Shown in pieces: positions 10,831 to 23,730 of a DNA stretch of 64,000 bases (positions are counted from its first letter, which is position 1; each line of letters begins with the position of its first letter). Position numbers and translations under genes: made by a program. Source of the DNA: Mortierella alpina. Its lineage: Eukaryota > Mortierellomycota > Mortierellomycetes > Mortierellales > Mortierellaceae. The stretch covers positions 2,480,001 to 2,544,000 of the forward strand of contig JANATF010000005.1 of NCBI GenBank assembly GCA_029449245.1, given 5' to 3'. The notes under the pieces were generated by a model that saw nothing but the letters and a program-made list of their open reading frames with translations, was not told the origin of the DNA and searched no databases.

Positions 10831-12472
10831 ATGCATTCTGTTAATCAACGTCGGGTGCTCTGCGCCTTCTCCCAAGTCGCCATCCAAACCTTCAGGAACC
10901 ATGTTAGACTCAGCACGCATGCCACTCTGAAAGGCGCTACTGCAATCAACTACACCAGAGTGGCCAGGATACAGAGCCGTCCTCTCTTTGAGTATCGTCT
11001 TTTCAGCACGTACCCGCGAGCCTTGGAAACGCACAGGGCACTCAAGGAAGCACTTGAACCGCACAGCGCCGTGGCACAGGATGGCAGCATCAAGATCAGG
11101 ACTCCGGTGGTTCATGGACTCGTCAAAGTTACAGGGCGTTTGATGCGCGATCACATTCAGAGGACGCCCCACCCTCCTTCAAAGGACTATATTACTCTGT
11201 CATTTTACCAGTTCCGACCGATCGCAGACGAGGATCTGATCAAGATCCAGTACTACTTTCTATCCGACCTTCGAGCCATGGATGTCGTTGGAAGGATCTA
11301 CATCTCCACGGAGGGGATCAACGCACAGATCAGTTGCCCCAAAGGTCGAGTGGATGAATTCAAGAGGTATTATTCGACACAATGGCCCATCTTCGACAAG
11401 ATTCGCTTCAACCCCGCCATGTCGGAAGGCAAGGCTTTCAAGAAACTCCACGTCAGGGTCAAAAGTCAGGTACAGTAGTCGATACTTACTAAAGCCTTCA
11501 CAGACACTGACTCGGGAAGGGTGAACGATTTACCAAGACCTGCGCTAATGCGTTCTGCTTTGTTCATTTGTGTTTCTAAGCTTGTGTCGGACGGCATTGA
11601 CAACAGCTCGTTTGACATCTACAATGAACCCACATATCTCTCGCCAGAGGAGTGGCACAAGGAGTTGTCGTCATTATCGGAACCACCCATCCTCATCGAC
11701 ATGAGAAACCATTACGAGAGGTATTGGCCACTTTTCCTTGTCTCTCTCTCTCAAATAGATGATAGATAAGAGATACATGCTGACCCTCTTGTACTCCTCA
11801 CCTATCTTCAATGCCCTCGGCAGCGCGATCGGTCATTTCGAGAACGCGATCAGACCGGATGTAACGACGTTTAAGGAGAATGTTGACGCTATGCTGGATA
11901 TCTGCAAGGGAAAGGAAGATCAGGATATATACATGTACTGCACGGGAGGCATTCGCTGCACTCGTTCAGGAGCACTTCTGAAGTCGAATGGATTCAAATC
12001 TGTAAAGATGTTGCAGGGCGGCGTCACAGCATACGGACGATATATCCAAGAACAGCGAGAGACGCTTGCAGCGGCTGATCCCAGCAAAGAGGTATCCTCC
12101 ATCTACAAAGGCAAGAATTTCACCTTTGATAAGCGCCTAGGTGAACCCATCACAGAGGAAGTGCTTGCGAAGTGCCATATCTGTGGTACCGACTGCGACA
12201 CATATTGCAATTGCTCCAACTTGGCGTGCAACTTGTTAATGATCTCCTGTCCTTCCTGTTTGGAGAAGCATGAAGGCACCTGCGGATCCGGATCATGCGT
12301 CGAGATGGTCAAAGAGCTCAATGAGAAGCAAAAGCTGATTCAGAAGGACCATCCAGGACTGATGGGTATGAAGGCTCGCCTTGGAGTAAAGCCGTTTCAT
12401 GAACATCGATTACGCGTTCGGCCGTCTACAGTTATGGAGATGCGAAAGAATAAACCGCAGTCTCGGCTGTAG
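10831..12472 (+). CDS. TrhO/UPF0176-type rhodanese, tRNA uridine hydroxylase-like
   Basis: Exons 10831-11469, 11581-11720 and 11824-12472; 475 residues. After about 120 residues of basic, Arg/Ser/Thr-rich N-terminus (possible mitochondrial presequence, RLSTHATLK, YRLFSTYPRAL), the acylphosphatase-like domain of the family starts (LSFYQFRPIADED, GRIYISTEGINAQIS). A rhodanese domain follows with ILIDMRNHYES, GHFENAI and the catalytic loop YCTGGIRCTRSGALL, whose first Cys is the active residue. A C-terminal Cys-rich zinc-binding segment (CHICGTDC, CNCSNLAC, CPSC) completes the architecture. Bacterial TrhO (YceA) makes 5-hydroxyuridine at tRNA position 34; TSTD2 is the animal relative. The same reaction here is inferred from the conserved architecture. 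Confidence 0.85.
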
Positions 12473-15400
12473 ATATCTATTTTTTTTTCTTGTGCCATTG
12501 AACACACATTCTTGCCCACTTTTCGCATGAAAGAAAAGTCGCGCAGGAACGCTTTTTGAGCATGATAGTTGAAGACATTGCGAATGCTATCTGATTCTGT
12601 GATAGATAAGCGTTGTTGGGGGGCTACATCGCGTTTTTTTTTCGGTACAGGACATTCATGGAATTTTAGCAAAAATGTACACGTCTAGATAAAACGTCTG
12701 GAGAGATACCCTTGTACATGTTTGAACTTTGAGAAGTACCGTAGAGCGGCAATGACATAGCTGCAATTTTGAACCATCAGAACAACTGAACGAAATGGAG
12801 CTGCCTTGACTTATCCACGGAGGTACACACCTGGGCTTGCTTAAGTGGTTGTGCCATCCTTTACAAGACTGTAAAATATGGCTGTCCTCCACTCTGTCAA
12901 AGGTTAAAAAAAATGAGAATGCAAAAACGGCGGAGTGATCCTTTCATTTCAAACACAGATCAGCGTCCAAGGTCTTTTCTGGACAATGGCACCCACATCA
13001 TTATTTGTCCGCCCCGCCTGTGCTGCAGGTTGCTACTTACTTGTATACAGTAGCAAAAGTGTGTGCGAAGGTTTCAAGATTTCTAGCTGGAGACGAGGAT
13101 TTGATTGGTGTGCGTCTATCATCGACTACCTCTGCCATGCATAGCGCCATTTTTTCCGCGAACGAGCCGTTGGTGTGGGAACATATCCTATGATGAATGT
13201 GAGTCTAACCATTGTGGCCCAATTGCCGTCCTACATGAGGGGTTTATCTTCATGCCGGTTTTATTTTTGCCTGTGCGTGAAGTTCGCAGCGGAGGGTCAA
13301 TACGTTTTCAAGCGGCCCGTTGTCTCTCAAGTTGGAAGACATGTGTTGCAACGGTGAATCAATGGCACTACTAAAGAGGCATCCCTTCCGACTGTAATAA
13401 TTTCGGGCTCGCCGAGTATTTTTTTTGCGCGCGCGTTTATGATAGACCATGCATTTTGCATCCGACCTGCTCAGTCTGTACAAGTTTTAGACCTATCTCA
13501 ATCCACCACTATCAAGGTCTTGCAATAGAACTTGGTTATGAGCAGAGAGAGGTACAGCTTTGTACTTTAGCTCTTTGCGAAGGAGTAACAAACTACAGTA
13601 GCTGACTACGCACATTACATGTACAAAGAAACCCACTTTCCTGATTCGTAGTCTGGCTTTGCACAAAAGCTTTAAGCATTCAGAATTGGTTCAACCCTAT
13701 TTGTAGGCCAATAGCGAGCTGGTGCACACCTGCAACTGCCCTCGGTAAACTTCTCTCTGATGGCAACTAGAAGGACCAAACGTTTGCTACATGTCGCTTG
13801 GAATGATTGCTGTTCTCGAATCTTTGTTGGCAGATTCGATTGTACTGTACAATTTGCACTTTTGCTCCAATGCCTTTCCAGCCATTCAGTCTGCTCTCAC
13901 ACTGGCACCTTCTCCAGTTTTGAGTCCGTCCTCAAACAATACCCCGGTAAAACGTCAATAAAGCGTGATGGCTCGCCTTTCTTAACGAAATCCTGATAAT
14001 GAAGGACGACGCAGGGGTGTTTTTTTTTATTCCATTAATCGATCTTGTCACGGTTCTGTCCTGACATTATTCAAGGGCGGCCAGACACGCATACTACCTC
14101 TAGTGCCATGCAAGGTATTACTTTTCAATAACGCTCCGGTGATGCTATCTTTCCGTAAGCCGGGGCATGTCTATAATGCCTCGGCTGCGTGGCCGACACC
14201 GACCTCCAACTGACACAGTTGTTTGGAAGGCATAAACATTATCATTTCAAAAGATGAAAAGCACTGCAAGAGTCGCGTACATAGACACGGCACGAATTAA
14301 AGCTAGCATTCCAGTCTAGGACTTGTTGCAGAACTGCACTGTATTTTGTTCCAGGGACAGAAAACTGCATTATTATTATTATTGTTTACAAGAGCAACAA
14401 GAGCGACACAGGACCGAGAATGTTGCGGGGGTGTGGAGGCGAGAGACACTCATACTTTATAAAGCCTGTATCAATATCAATACATGATATGTACTGTAGA
14501 CTAAAGCAGGCAGTGTGCTCACCATCTTGCGTGTTTGTTTTTACAGGCGAAATAAGGATGCGGAGGCGTTTGTATAGCAATAATCTCGCCGGAGATTTCT
14601 ATCAAGCACGCCGCAGGTGTTACGAGATGGGGATACAAGAAGGATGGAGCGAGAGAAGAGGGTTGTGGAGACGTAGACTTGGACCAATCATGGCACCTTT
14701 GGCACTGCTATTTTCAGTTAAAGTGCCCAGCAAACGTATCGCTATATCTTTGAAGATCAATGCTCAAAGCCTTCATATAATTCAGAGTCCAACTGGCGGC
14801 TTGATGGCATGGCTCAATCAGTGTAGAGTCCTATCAATCACCTAGAGCTTTATGTGTCAGGGAGCACAGATAAGTGCATCCCTATTTTTCAAGATGCGCT
14901 ACAGTTGAATTAAGATATGGCGAAGTGCTAAAAGGTGTTCCCAGCGTACCAGCAAGCGTAACTTCCAGAGGAGTCATCATGAACTGTGGTCAAACAGGTA
15001 ATGCAACATATGACTGGAGTGATGCAAGCAGCTTCTTTGGATCGATCGATGGTTGCACAGAATGAAAAAGAAAACCTTTGTCTGTGTTTGCCAGTGTTTT
15101 TGTTTGTGCTGGTCTTTCATGCGCACTATTTTGCTCGCATGCTCCACAGTTGCAACGGAGACAGCCAGACCACAGAGGTCATATGATGTCAGGCAGTTGT
15201 AAACAACGAAGATTCTCTCTCCCCCCAAGTACTTCTCTCAACGCAAAACTCGCCCTGCGAGTCGTCTCCAGAAGACCGCGTCCTTGGGCACACTACAAGG
15301 GTTGCCATTAGCTATTAGTGAATAAGGGTGGCCCGCACCCTTCCCCTGAAGTTTCAGCCCCCTGATTCAGATTATATCACGGCAGGGCTCGAACACCGGG

Positions 15401-17592
15401 TACTGTTGCCGGCCCTGACGAGTTCACCACCAGCTCATTGGCAAGGGGCGCATAGGGTTGATCCTTCGGTAGCATGCCTACCTCTAGACTACATCACCTC
15501 CGCTCAAAAGAACGCTTTCATAACAAGCGGAGAGCTGCGCTTTGTTTCTAGTGTCGGTGCCACCTAGTAATTGAGCATTTACAGGGGAACTTCCTGACTA
15601 TGAAAAAACTCACGGGGCCTTTACACCGTACCTCGCCTCTCTGAACGGTCTTTCTTATTTCTTGCCCCGCAGAGAAAAGAAAAAAAGGTTTAAGCAACAG
15701 CAGTGCCATCCCAGCAATAACGTGGCTAATCGTTTGGTCATGGGTCCGCAGGAAAATTTCAAGCCAGAGCACAACGCTGGATGCAAGAGCACAAACAAAT
15801 GCAGACCGTTCTTTTGTTGTCCCTCATAGACCAGCAAACTGACGGACTTTTTGTGTGTCCTTCTCTCCAAGTATGGCAAGAGACCAGACTAGTTTTCCGT
15901 CCATGCAGGGCCAGCGCCATTCTCCCTTTTCTTTCATTTTAGGCGCTCTGCTTAGTTGAGTGTTAACCACAGCAGGATGTATCCTATTTTTTTTTCTCTT
16001 TGTTTGTGCATTATGAAATCAACCTCAGAAATGATGTTGCCTTTGCATTGGTTCGAGCTCGACTTTTCTTTCTCTTTTGAGCTACAGCTGCATGCAGTAG
16101 GCTAGAGACAACTGAATGCCTCCTCTCTCCGCAGGTCTGCCTTTTCATTTCCCCCGATCCTTTGTTTATATTTTCAAAGAGCGATGGTGTGCAGAACCCC
16201 TGTTTGATGGCATCCTCACTCAAGAGTATGTCGTCAGATGCGGCCAACGCTTCTTTATTTTGGTATCAACCGCGGCATTGCACAAAGGAACTCAGCAGTT
16301 TTTTTTTGTTCGGTCTTGACCTTGCCGCATTGCTTCATTTGTACCGACATCTGATGTGGCCATGCGGAGCTGTGCTGGCGCCTGAATCGACAGGAGCGAG
16401 AGCTGAATGTATATAGATCGAAGATGACATCCAAGACAGAAAAATGAATTGATCTGGACTCCCGAGTCCTTCATCAGAGGTTAACTACGGTATAGAATCT
16501 GGCTCACTGTTGCTGGGTTTTTAGTTTCTGTCAGTGACCTCAGAAAAACCTCTGCTCAGCAGGAAAGGGCTGGGTCAGTGATTGGGCAACAGCTGCGAAG
16601 GAGCTGAGGCTTCTGATTGGGGTACCTGAAAGCAAGGGGAAAAAAAATAGAAAAAAACTCTCTATTGTTCCTAAAAGGGGTGAGGATAGCCCAACGGTCG
16701 ATTCACTTGCATTATTATTCTGAGTTCCTCACTGCCATTGTAGGCGTGTAACCTACAGCGATAAGCCATGGGCGGGAACCAGTACAGTGGTCAATATCGT
16801 CACCGATCTTGCTGCTTCCACTGGCAGAGGAGGAGGTTCAGGCATTGCTGCATTATCCAGTTCGATATGTAACGCCTCGAACAATAAACAGCGGGCTGAA
16901 GTGGACCAGGGAGAGCTGTGCCAGACACTTCTTCAGGAATCACGGTGCAACACGAATGAAAGTCAGGCGTGACGATCTGGTCAAGGGACTGAAGAGGAGA
17001 GTGTTACAGTAGGCTTGGCACAGGTAGCTGTTGGCTCTATTTTTGACTGAGAGAGGAATATGAGACAAGGGTTCTGGGGCTGGGAATGGCATCATTGGCC
17101 GCAGTGAAGCGTCGACCGACTTTAGTCATCGTGTCCCTGAGTTGAGGGTACTGAACCTGTTTTCATTTCCTGGTACATTTGCTGTATACTGTAGTCAAGG
17201 GATACGGCCAGATATGGGAGACAGGTAAGTCAGGGAGGCAGGGCACGCAGCTTACCGGTTGCCAATCGCTGAACACGCTGGAGTACAGCGTGCAGTACTA
17301 CAGTATAAGCAGCCGTTTCAATCGACCCGAATACGCCATCGTGGCCAGCCTGAGGCAATATTGCACGTTGTCTGTCCTGTCCCACGTTTTTCATACTTTA
17401 CAGTTGCCCCTTACGATTCAATTGCGCAACCTTGCCAAAAGCTGGACTGGTATTCTAGAAACCCTATTCCCTATTCAATCGGTCGGCTCTAACGACAAAT
17501 CGCTCACCTCTTCTCAGCCAGCAGGACACACAAAAAGAAACACTGGCAACTGACCCCTGCTCACTGGCCAGGCACACCACTGGCAGGGCACC
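12473..17592. other. 5.1-kb stretch without a supported gene
   Basis: All frames on both strands are short, biased and without domain-like patterns. Base composition is mixed, with several short A/T runs (for example 12480-12490 and 14018-14029). A palindrome ATTGTACTGTACAAT is at 13839-13853. A weak tRNA-like block on the minus strand around 15380-15510 is discussed under rejected items. This could be decayed transposon sequence or host a non-coding RNA, but nothing proves either. Confidence 0.4.
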
Positions 17593-17599
17593 TATATAA
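17593..17599 (+). promoter_or_regulatory. TATA box of the RGS gene
   Basis: TATATAA, 281 nt before the ATG at 17880. The sequence between is pyrimidine-rich, as in a long fungal 5' UTR. Confidence 0.5.
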
Positions 17600-17879
17600 T
17601 GTCAGCCTAATCCCTCGTCACTTGGCCTTCTTTTCATCTTCTTTTTTTCGTTTCCTCTCTTCTCGCTTGCTGCTAAACCATCAATACCATTCAATACCCC
17701 TCTCCACGCCTCTGCTGTTTGCCAGCTGCGTTCTTCTGCACGCTCTCACCCCACGCCCTTCTCCCCCATTGCCCATCCTCACTGCACCTTCCCCATCGCT
17801 GCACTCTTCCACCCACGGCAGAATCAGAGTTCTCTTACCTGCCTTTCCCCTCTCATATACCCCAGACGTTCAGTTACCA

Positions 17880-18773
17880 ATGCCTACCACAGTGTCCCTC
17901 TCACACGGCTCAGTTGCAGGACCTACAATGCATCAGCAGTCAGCTCTCTCCATCAGCCCGCCTTCAACACAATACTTCGCGCTGTCAACCTCGCACAAGC
18001 AGCGTCGCTCAGTCACTAGCTTCGACTCGCGCCAATCGGGCGATGAAGACGATCTCGACTCACCCATGAACAGGCCCACACTTCACCAGATCCTCCTTAA
18101 CCAGGGACGCGGTCAATACACCCTCGACAACTTTGGTGCCTTTCTCCAGTCTCAGTTTTGTTACGAGAACCTTGCCTTCTGGCTTGCCTCCAGACAATAC
18201 AAGGTAAACCTCCATACTCTTTTGATCTGACGAAAATCAGCGGACATTTCACACCTTTTCCACATATGCTAACCATTCCTATCGCCATCCCTCCCTTTTC
18301 ATTAGCTGTGCGCGCAATCCCTCTACCGTTCAGTACAGCAGTCCGTGCCTATGTTCAATCTACAGGCCGAATCTGCACAGTACCTGAATGTCTCCCAGAC
18401 CCGAGCCTTCTCTGATCTTCAGCGCAAAATGCGTGCTATTCTCGAGACGTTTGTCCTGCCCAGCAGTCCTCACGAGCTCAACCTATCGGATGCTGTCCGT
18501 TGCAAGCTGTTGAGGGCTGTGGCAGAGGGAGACTTCCATCCCCAAGTCTTGGAGCAGGCACGCGAGTCCATTATGGACTTGATGAAGTGCTCAAGCTACC
18601 CATTGTTCCTAGAGGGCATCGCAGCCAAGCGCGCCTCCAACGCTGGGTCTTCGCAGTCTCAAGCGGACTCTGAGCGGTCTCATAACGGCGGTGACCAAGA
18701 GAGTGGTTCCTGGCGTCTGAAAGCCAAACAGCATTTCAAACTTGTGTCTAGAATGCTGAAGCGCGGCCCTTGA
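17880..18773 (+). CDS. RGS-domain protein (G-protein GTPase activator)
   Basis: Exons 17880-18203 and 18306-18773; 263 residues. The ATG chosen is the first in this frame after the TATA box. Residues 60-220 form one RGS domain: PTLHQILLNQGRGQYTLDNFGAFLQSQFCYENLAFWLASRQYK is split by the intron from the second half, where FVLPSSPHELNLSD and AVAEGDFHPQVLEQARESIMDLMKCSSYPLFL correspond to the helices that end in the usual YP-x-FL motif. Known role: RGS domains speed GTP hydrolysis by G-alpha subunits and so switch off heterotrimeric G-protein signals. No DEP, PX or membrane segments, so it is a stand-alone small RGS protein with Ser-rich, basic tails. The pathway it serves is unknown. Confidence 0.85.
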
Positions 18774-19457
18774 ACGTGGTGTTTCCTCGAGGTGTTTCGT
18801 TCCTCCTCCCCTCCTTCCTTGTCACTTTCCTGCTCTACTTTTCAGTCTTTGTTTCTATGAACCTTTTTCAAGTCCTTGTATTGTACATCATCCACGCGCA
18901 CTTTCCTCCAGACCCGAAAAAAATACCCTCTACGCTCAGTTCTTTCACAGTCTAGCTTGGTCCTGTTTTTTTGCATGCATTATTGTTCTCCATCATAGCC
19001 TCGTTCTTTATTTTTTTTTGTTCGCCTCCCGCACGACATTCCTGTACATATCTCCACTCGAATGTGCCTTGGATCTTCTAGGGTACAGAGTGGGTTCCCA
19101 ATTAGCATACCCGCAGTGCCCCATAGCATTACGTAGATAACGTCTCAACGTGTATAATATACCATCTTTGAATCATGCACAATTGTTCTCAATCTGATTC
19201 CTGCTGAACAAATGTTTCTGCCAACTGAGGAACCATTTCACGTCGGGGGCTCTCGCCGTTTTGGTCTTGGTAACGGTCTTGGGAACTTTCGAAGTCTCCT
19301 TCCGTGACGTGATGGCAGGCCTCAGGCCAGCCGAGCCAAATGACATATGTGTATATTAGTCATCGTATATGTAACTCTCTTCCGACAACAAAGATCAATG
19401 TGGAGGCCACTTCCGATCCCAACCTTCTCATCGCTCAACTCCCCCCTCTCAATCACC
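18774..19457. other. Intergenic region before ATP synthase subunit f
   Basis: No gene seen. Contains the RGS 3' UTR and the promoter of the subunit f gene; a TATA-like TGTATATTAG is at about 19350. Confidence 0.45.
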
Positions 19458-20322
19458 ATGAACTTCGGAACCGTTGCCCGTCGCGCTTACTCTACCTCCA
19501 GAGTACGTCCTAGTCACTTGCTACCACTTTGCATCTGTTCAAGAAAAGGGCCTTGTTTATGGGAGCAGAAGGACCCATCAGCATCATACCGCTCAACAAC
19601 AACCACCCCACTAATCCAACCCGTTCCCGCACACTCTTTTTTTTCTTCTTGAACAACGACATTTCTACGTAATCCATAGGCTGCTCTCCCCCCCACCATT
19701 GGCTCCACCAAGGCCATTGGTTCCCCCAAGGATGCTGCTCGCGTAAGAAGCCGCTTTCGAAATCCAGAAAAAAAAAACGACGCGATGAACAGAGTGTTCA
19801 AGGAAGCATCTCACACTCAATCCGTTGCATCTATTTCACACCTCGCAATATAGATGGCCAAGGTCGTCAACTTCTACAAAGGTCTCCCCAACGGCCCCGC
19901 TCCTGCTTCCCGCTCCTCCGGTTACCAGGCTCGCCACTTTGACGGCAACAACTCCAGCTTGACCCCTCTCTTCCAGGTCATTGGTGCCGTCTTTGTCCTC
20001 TCCTACACCATCGACTACCACTTCCACTTGAGTAAGTTCCATACCCTTTCTGCCATGGAACCCTTTGTACAGTTGATAATGTTGGGAGTCAGATGATGAT
20101 CCCATAGTTAGGGACATCAGAGGTACCAAGCGATGTTGATTCGACTGGGAGAATAGTAGAAATATCCTCATGATACTGCCCATGGAAATGGACATGCTCA
20201 AGGAAGAGGGCGAAGAGACATTGAATCGATATCTCTTCCATGATCACTAATGGATATTCTCGCTGACGTTTTTTTTTCTATGGTCAACAACAGAGCACCA
20301 CAAGAACGTTGCCCACCACTAA
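19458..20322 (+). CDS. ATP17: Mitochondrial F1Fo-ATP synthase subunit f
   Basis: Exons 19458-19502, 19680-19742, 19854-20031 and 20294-20322; 104 residues. The N-terminus MNFGTVARRAYSTSR is a short mitochondrial presequence. The next exons give ALPPTIGSTKAIGSPKDAAR and MAKVVNFYKGLPNGPAP, the hallmark of fungal subunit f. A single membrane helix follows (QVIGAVFVLSYTIDYHFHL) and then a His/Lys tail (KHHKNVAHH). Subunit f sits in the peripheral/membrane part of the Fo sector and takes part in dimer assembly in the inner membrane. Three introns in a 105-codon gene, the last exon only 29 nt long, make it easy to miss. Domain-level identification is firm. Confidence 0.88.
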
Positions 20323-20806
20323 ATGTGCAGGACCCAGCATTCACTTGGAACTTAGACAGAATCGAAGGCAGGAATATACACTTATGATATCAAAAACAAG
20401 CGAAAGGAAGAGCTGTAATGCCATGGAACTTTGACAGGTACAGGTTCAGACCTGTATGCAGATACTCCGTGCTGTGTAGTTCATCGAAATACACAGGCTA
20501 AACCATTTGCATGCTGCTGCTGCGATCGTTATGGGTTTTCTGCTTTTTTTTTTTTTGTCTATGTTGTATATCGATGCAGATTATTTATGTTGTTGAAGCT
20601 ATGGATACTACTCCTCGTATATGTTGTCATTTTTTTTGGCTCCACCTGAAGACCCCCGAGCGGCTCATTTTTCAATTTTTTTTTCAGTTTTCCGATTTTT
20701 GTCCACCTTCGTCCGTTGGCGTGGCGACGTGGTGATGATATGCCATGTAATAGTATTTCTTATCTTGGATGATGCGAAAGAACGCTGTGTCCTAAACCCT
20801 TCTGAT
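20323..20806. other. Convergent 3' spacer, no gene seen
   Basis: Between ATP synthase subunit f (plus) and the PKA regulatory subunit (minus). Several T-runs at 20540-20700, no coding signal. Confidence 0.45.
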
Positions 20807-23730
20807 TTAGACGTGGTTCAGCTGGGCCTGCGGCTGAATTTGTGTTAGCAGAGGCGAGGTCGCAGATGCTGAAAGAATGGGTGCTGGTGCAGCTGCGAGT
20901 GCGGGTGAGGCAGATGACGGGGATGCTGCGGCAGACGGTGTGGCCGAGGACACGGGCATAAGTTGCTGTTGGTGCTGCTGGATCTGTTGCTCAATTGTTT
21001 GGTAGTTGCTGCTGTTGCGCTTGATAATCTCGACAACGGGTCCCAAGAGTCGGACAAAGGCTCGCTTACCGAGCGTAGCGCACTTTAGCCTTCCCTTGGC
21101 CTTGATGGTGGCGGCACGAGGCATATCGTTCAACAGGGCCAGTTCTAAGAACGCAAGAATCACGAGTTCAGTACAAAATGAGCGAACGGTGCCTAAATCG
21201 TAACAGTAGCGCCAAATCTGGCAGTGGATTGCATCTGTAGCCTCTTACCTCCAAAGTACTGTCCAGGACCCAATCCAGGCATGGGGAATTCCTCGCCTTC
21301 CTCGTTATATTTTGTCACGGTCGCTTCACCAGACTCGATGATGAAAAAGTTGTCTCCTTGGTCACCCTGTCTAACCACGATTTGGCCGTCTTCAAAGTAG
21401 ACAGATTCGAGTGCATCTGCAATCTTGTGGCGTTCATAGGGCTCGAGCGAGACCAACAACGGGACCGTCTCCAAGAAAGCCTCATACATTCTTCTCTTTC
21501 TGGAGGTGTTCTCCATCAAAATACGCCGGAACGTAATTCTGTCGAGCGCCCAAAGGACAACGTCGGAGGTGGCGGTCACTGTGGCGGCACGCGGTCCATT
21601 GTACATAAGGGCAAGTTCTCCAAAGCTGCCTCCTGGTCCATATTCGAACACCTTCTCGGCAGAGTTGCCGTTCTTGGCGACAAAGACATCCAGCGTACCA
21701 GTCTCAACAACATAGAAATAATCGCCTACGGCGCCTTGCTCGATCACATTCTCCCGGTTCCTGAAGCGCTTTTCAGCCATGGCGTTGACCACATCCTCAT
21801 GCTGATCCTCATCCAGGTTCTTGAACAGGAAATTACTGGCAATGGAGAGTTCGATCCGCTTGCGCTGCTCTGCCGTCTTGGGGATAACGGTCTTGACATA
21901 GTTTTGATGGCTCGGGACCATGCTCTCGGCACTGACAGATGTGCGTCTTCCACGCATGTAGTTGGCAGGCATAGACAGCAGAGGGCTGGGGTCTTCTTGA
22001 GCCTCATCGTCCTCATCATCAGAGTCGCTGTCGCTGTCACTCTCCATCGAATGGTCGGGGCTCGAGGCCGCGGGCGTGGAGGTGTGGACGATCTTTGGCG
22101 ACGACACTGACAGGGTCGGGGGAATCAATGCTGGCAGGAACTGAGGGATTTCTCGGTTGGGGGTAGGAGCATTTCTTGCTGGAATGGCGCCAACGGATAG
22201 TATTGTTGGTGTTGATAATCGGGTGCCATAGTCCAAATCCAATCGCGAGAGCAGCAAGAGCCGAGTGCGTTAATAAAACGGTATAGGTATGAGAGAAAGG
22301 TATAGAAAGCGGTTAGCAGGCGTCATGGAGCAGTCAGAAAAAGAGCGAGGGAGTCGCATGGCAGGTGTAAATTTAGAACGGGAAATAGACAAAAAAAAAA
22401 AAAAAAAAAAATAAGCATCCGCCAGGCCTTGCCCAAAATCACACAGAGTGAGTCGACATGGAGTGGCACCTCACGTTCCCGCTCTTACTTGCTTTCTCGT
22501 TCTCATGACCATCCTCGCCTCCCCGGCTGAAAGTCAACAAGATCAAACAAAGTGAGACTCAGTACTCACTGAATAGGGAGGGAGGGAGAGAGAGCGAGAG
22601 GAAGCAAGAGAGAGGGAACACGCTGGGGGGGTCTTTCAAAATTCGGCTCAGCTCAGCTCAGCTCATTTTTGAGAGAGACAGAGGTGCATGTCCTTGGCTC
22701 TGTCGAGGGCATGCCATCGACCTGCTCTCCCCAATGTATCCTTTTACAATAAAGAAAAAACAAAATGACACAAACTTCCCGACCACGTTTTTTTTCTGAG
22801 CACCAACAGCAGAGTGAGGGAGAAAAAGAGAGAAACATATTGATACAGGCAGATGGCACACAGGGAGACAGGCACGCCCGACATGTGGCAGCCCAGGGGG
22901 TTGGACCATGCACTGCACGACATTCGACATGCAACCCAAGCTCGCACAACACTAACACAATAAAAAAAAAAGCACAACCGACAACCCAAACAGTTGACCT
23001 TCCTCTCCTATCCTTGACGCTCGTTGCTCGCCGCTCGTTGCTCGGTGCTCCTCTACCCTCCGATAGTCGTTTTTTTCTTTGTGCTCTTCGTCTTTCCTCG
23101 TCCATCCGATCCAACCTATACAAATATCTGGCCATTACTCAATCCTTTACAGCCCATCGATACCAGCCCAGCCATGTGCGATAAAATTAAATAAACAAAG
23201 CAATGGTGTACGTCCCTGAGGCACTATTTCATATCGGCAATCAAAAAAAAAAGAAAACCCTCCCATGCAGCCCAACATACAATACGCAATAGAACAATGG
23301 ACAGACAAAAAACAGGCTGCACAAGTACGCAAGGTACCGAGTTATTTTTGGGGAACAGAGAATGACGATGAGAACAGCGCACGATATAAGGACGAACAAA
23401 GCAAAAGCGAACCATTCGCCATCCACGGGCAATACCCGCCTCTCCTTCCAGGTGGTGACCCGGTACAAAAAAAAAATCCATATCCATCCATATCCAAAAA
23501 AAACTGATGGTGTGCGGCTGATATGGACTGTGATCTCTTCTCATACCTGCGGCAAGGAACCGGATGCGCTGCTCCTCTAACTTTTGATTGAAGTAGTTGG
23601 CGCAGAACTGGAGCACATCCTGAGGCTGGGCAGAGATGACCTTTTGGTTGAGGTCATTCAGGATCTCAGCATAGGCTTGCGGCAGCGACCGGTGTATGGG
23701 CGACTGCGTTGTTGTGGACGAAGCAAACAT
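20807..23730 (-). CDS. cAMP-dependent protein kinase regulatory subunit
   Basis: Minus-strand exons 23730-23547, 22178-21249 and 21144-20807; 483 residues. Exon 1 encodes the dimerisation/docking helix bundle ([40 protein letters not shown]). Exon 2 has an acidic Ser/Asp stretch ([16 protein letters not shown]), the inhibitor segment [11 protein letters not shown] that blocks the catalytic site, and two cyclic-nucleotide-binding domains. Phosphate-binding cassettes [16 protein letters not shown] and, across the last intron, [16 protein letters not shown] both keep the Glu and Arg that hold cAMP. The C-terminal tail is Gln/Ala/Pro-rich. It keeps PKA inactive until cAMP rises (Bcy1/PkaR role). 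Intron 1 is 1,368 nt, about ten times the usual size here; its boundaries (donor GTATGA, acceptor TTCCAG) preserve frame. Confidence 0.9.
22380..22680. repeat. Simple-sequence cluster inside the PKA-R intron
   Basis: Contains an A-run at about 22390-22411, GA-rich purine repeats at 22565-22620, a G-run at about 22624-22631, and four tandem copies of GCTCA at about 22645-22666. All lie in the long first intron of the PKA regulatory subunit gene. Confidence 0.7.

Noticed and set aside
14420-14845. 141-codon plus-strand frame in the 5-kb gap
   Set aside because: No recognisable domain or codon pattern; similar frames occur by chance in this composition.
15380-15510. tRNA-like block on the minus strand (A-box-like TAGTCTAGAGG and B-box-like GTTCGAGCCC)
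   Set aside because: The T-arm and anticodon arm do not pair and the boxes are too far apart for a normal tRNA. It may be a decayed tRNA or SINE head, but the evidence is too weak to annotate.
16688-16780. A-box-like TAGCCCAACGG possibly starting a tRNA or SINE
   Set aside because: No matching B box or foldable cloverleaf follows.
17622-17879. Upstream in-frame extension of the RGS protein
   Set aside because: It has no ATG in that frame before 17880 and starts only 23 nt after the TATA box; it is best read as 5' UTR.
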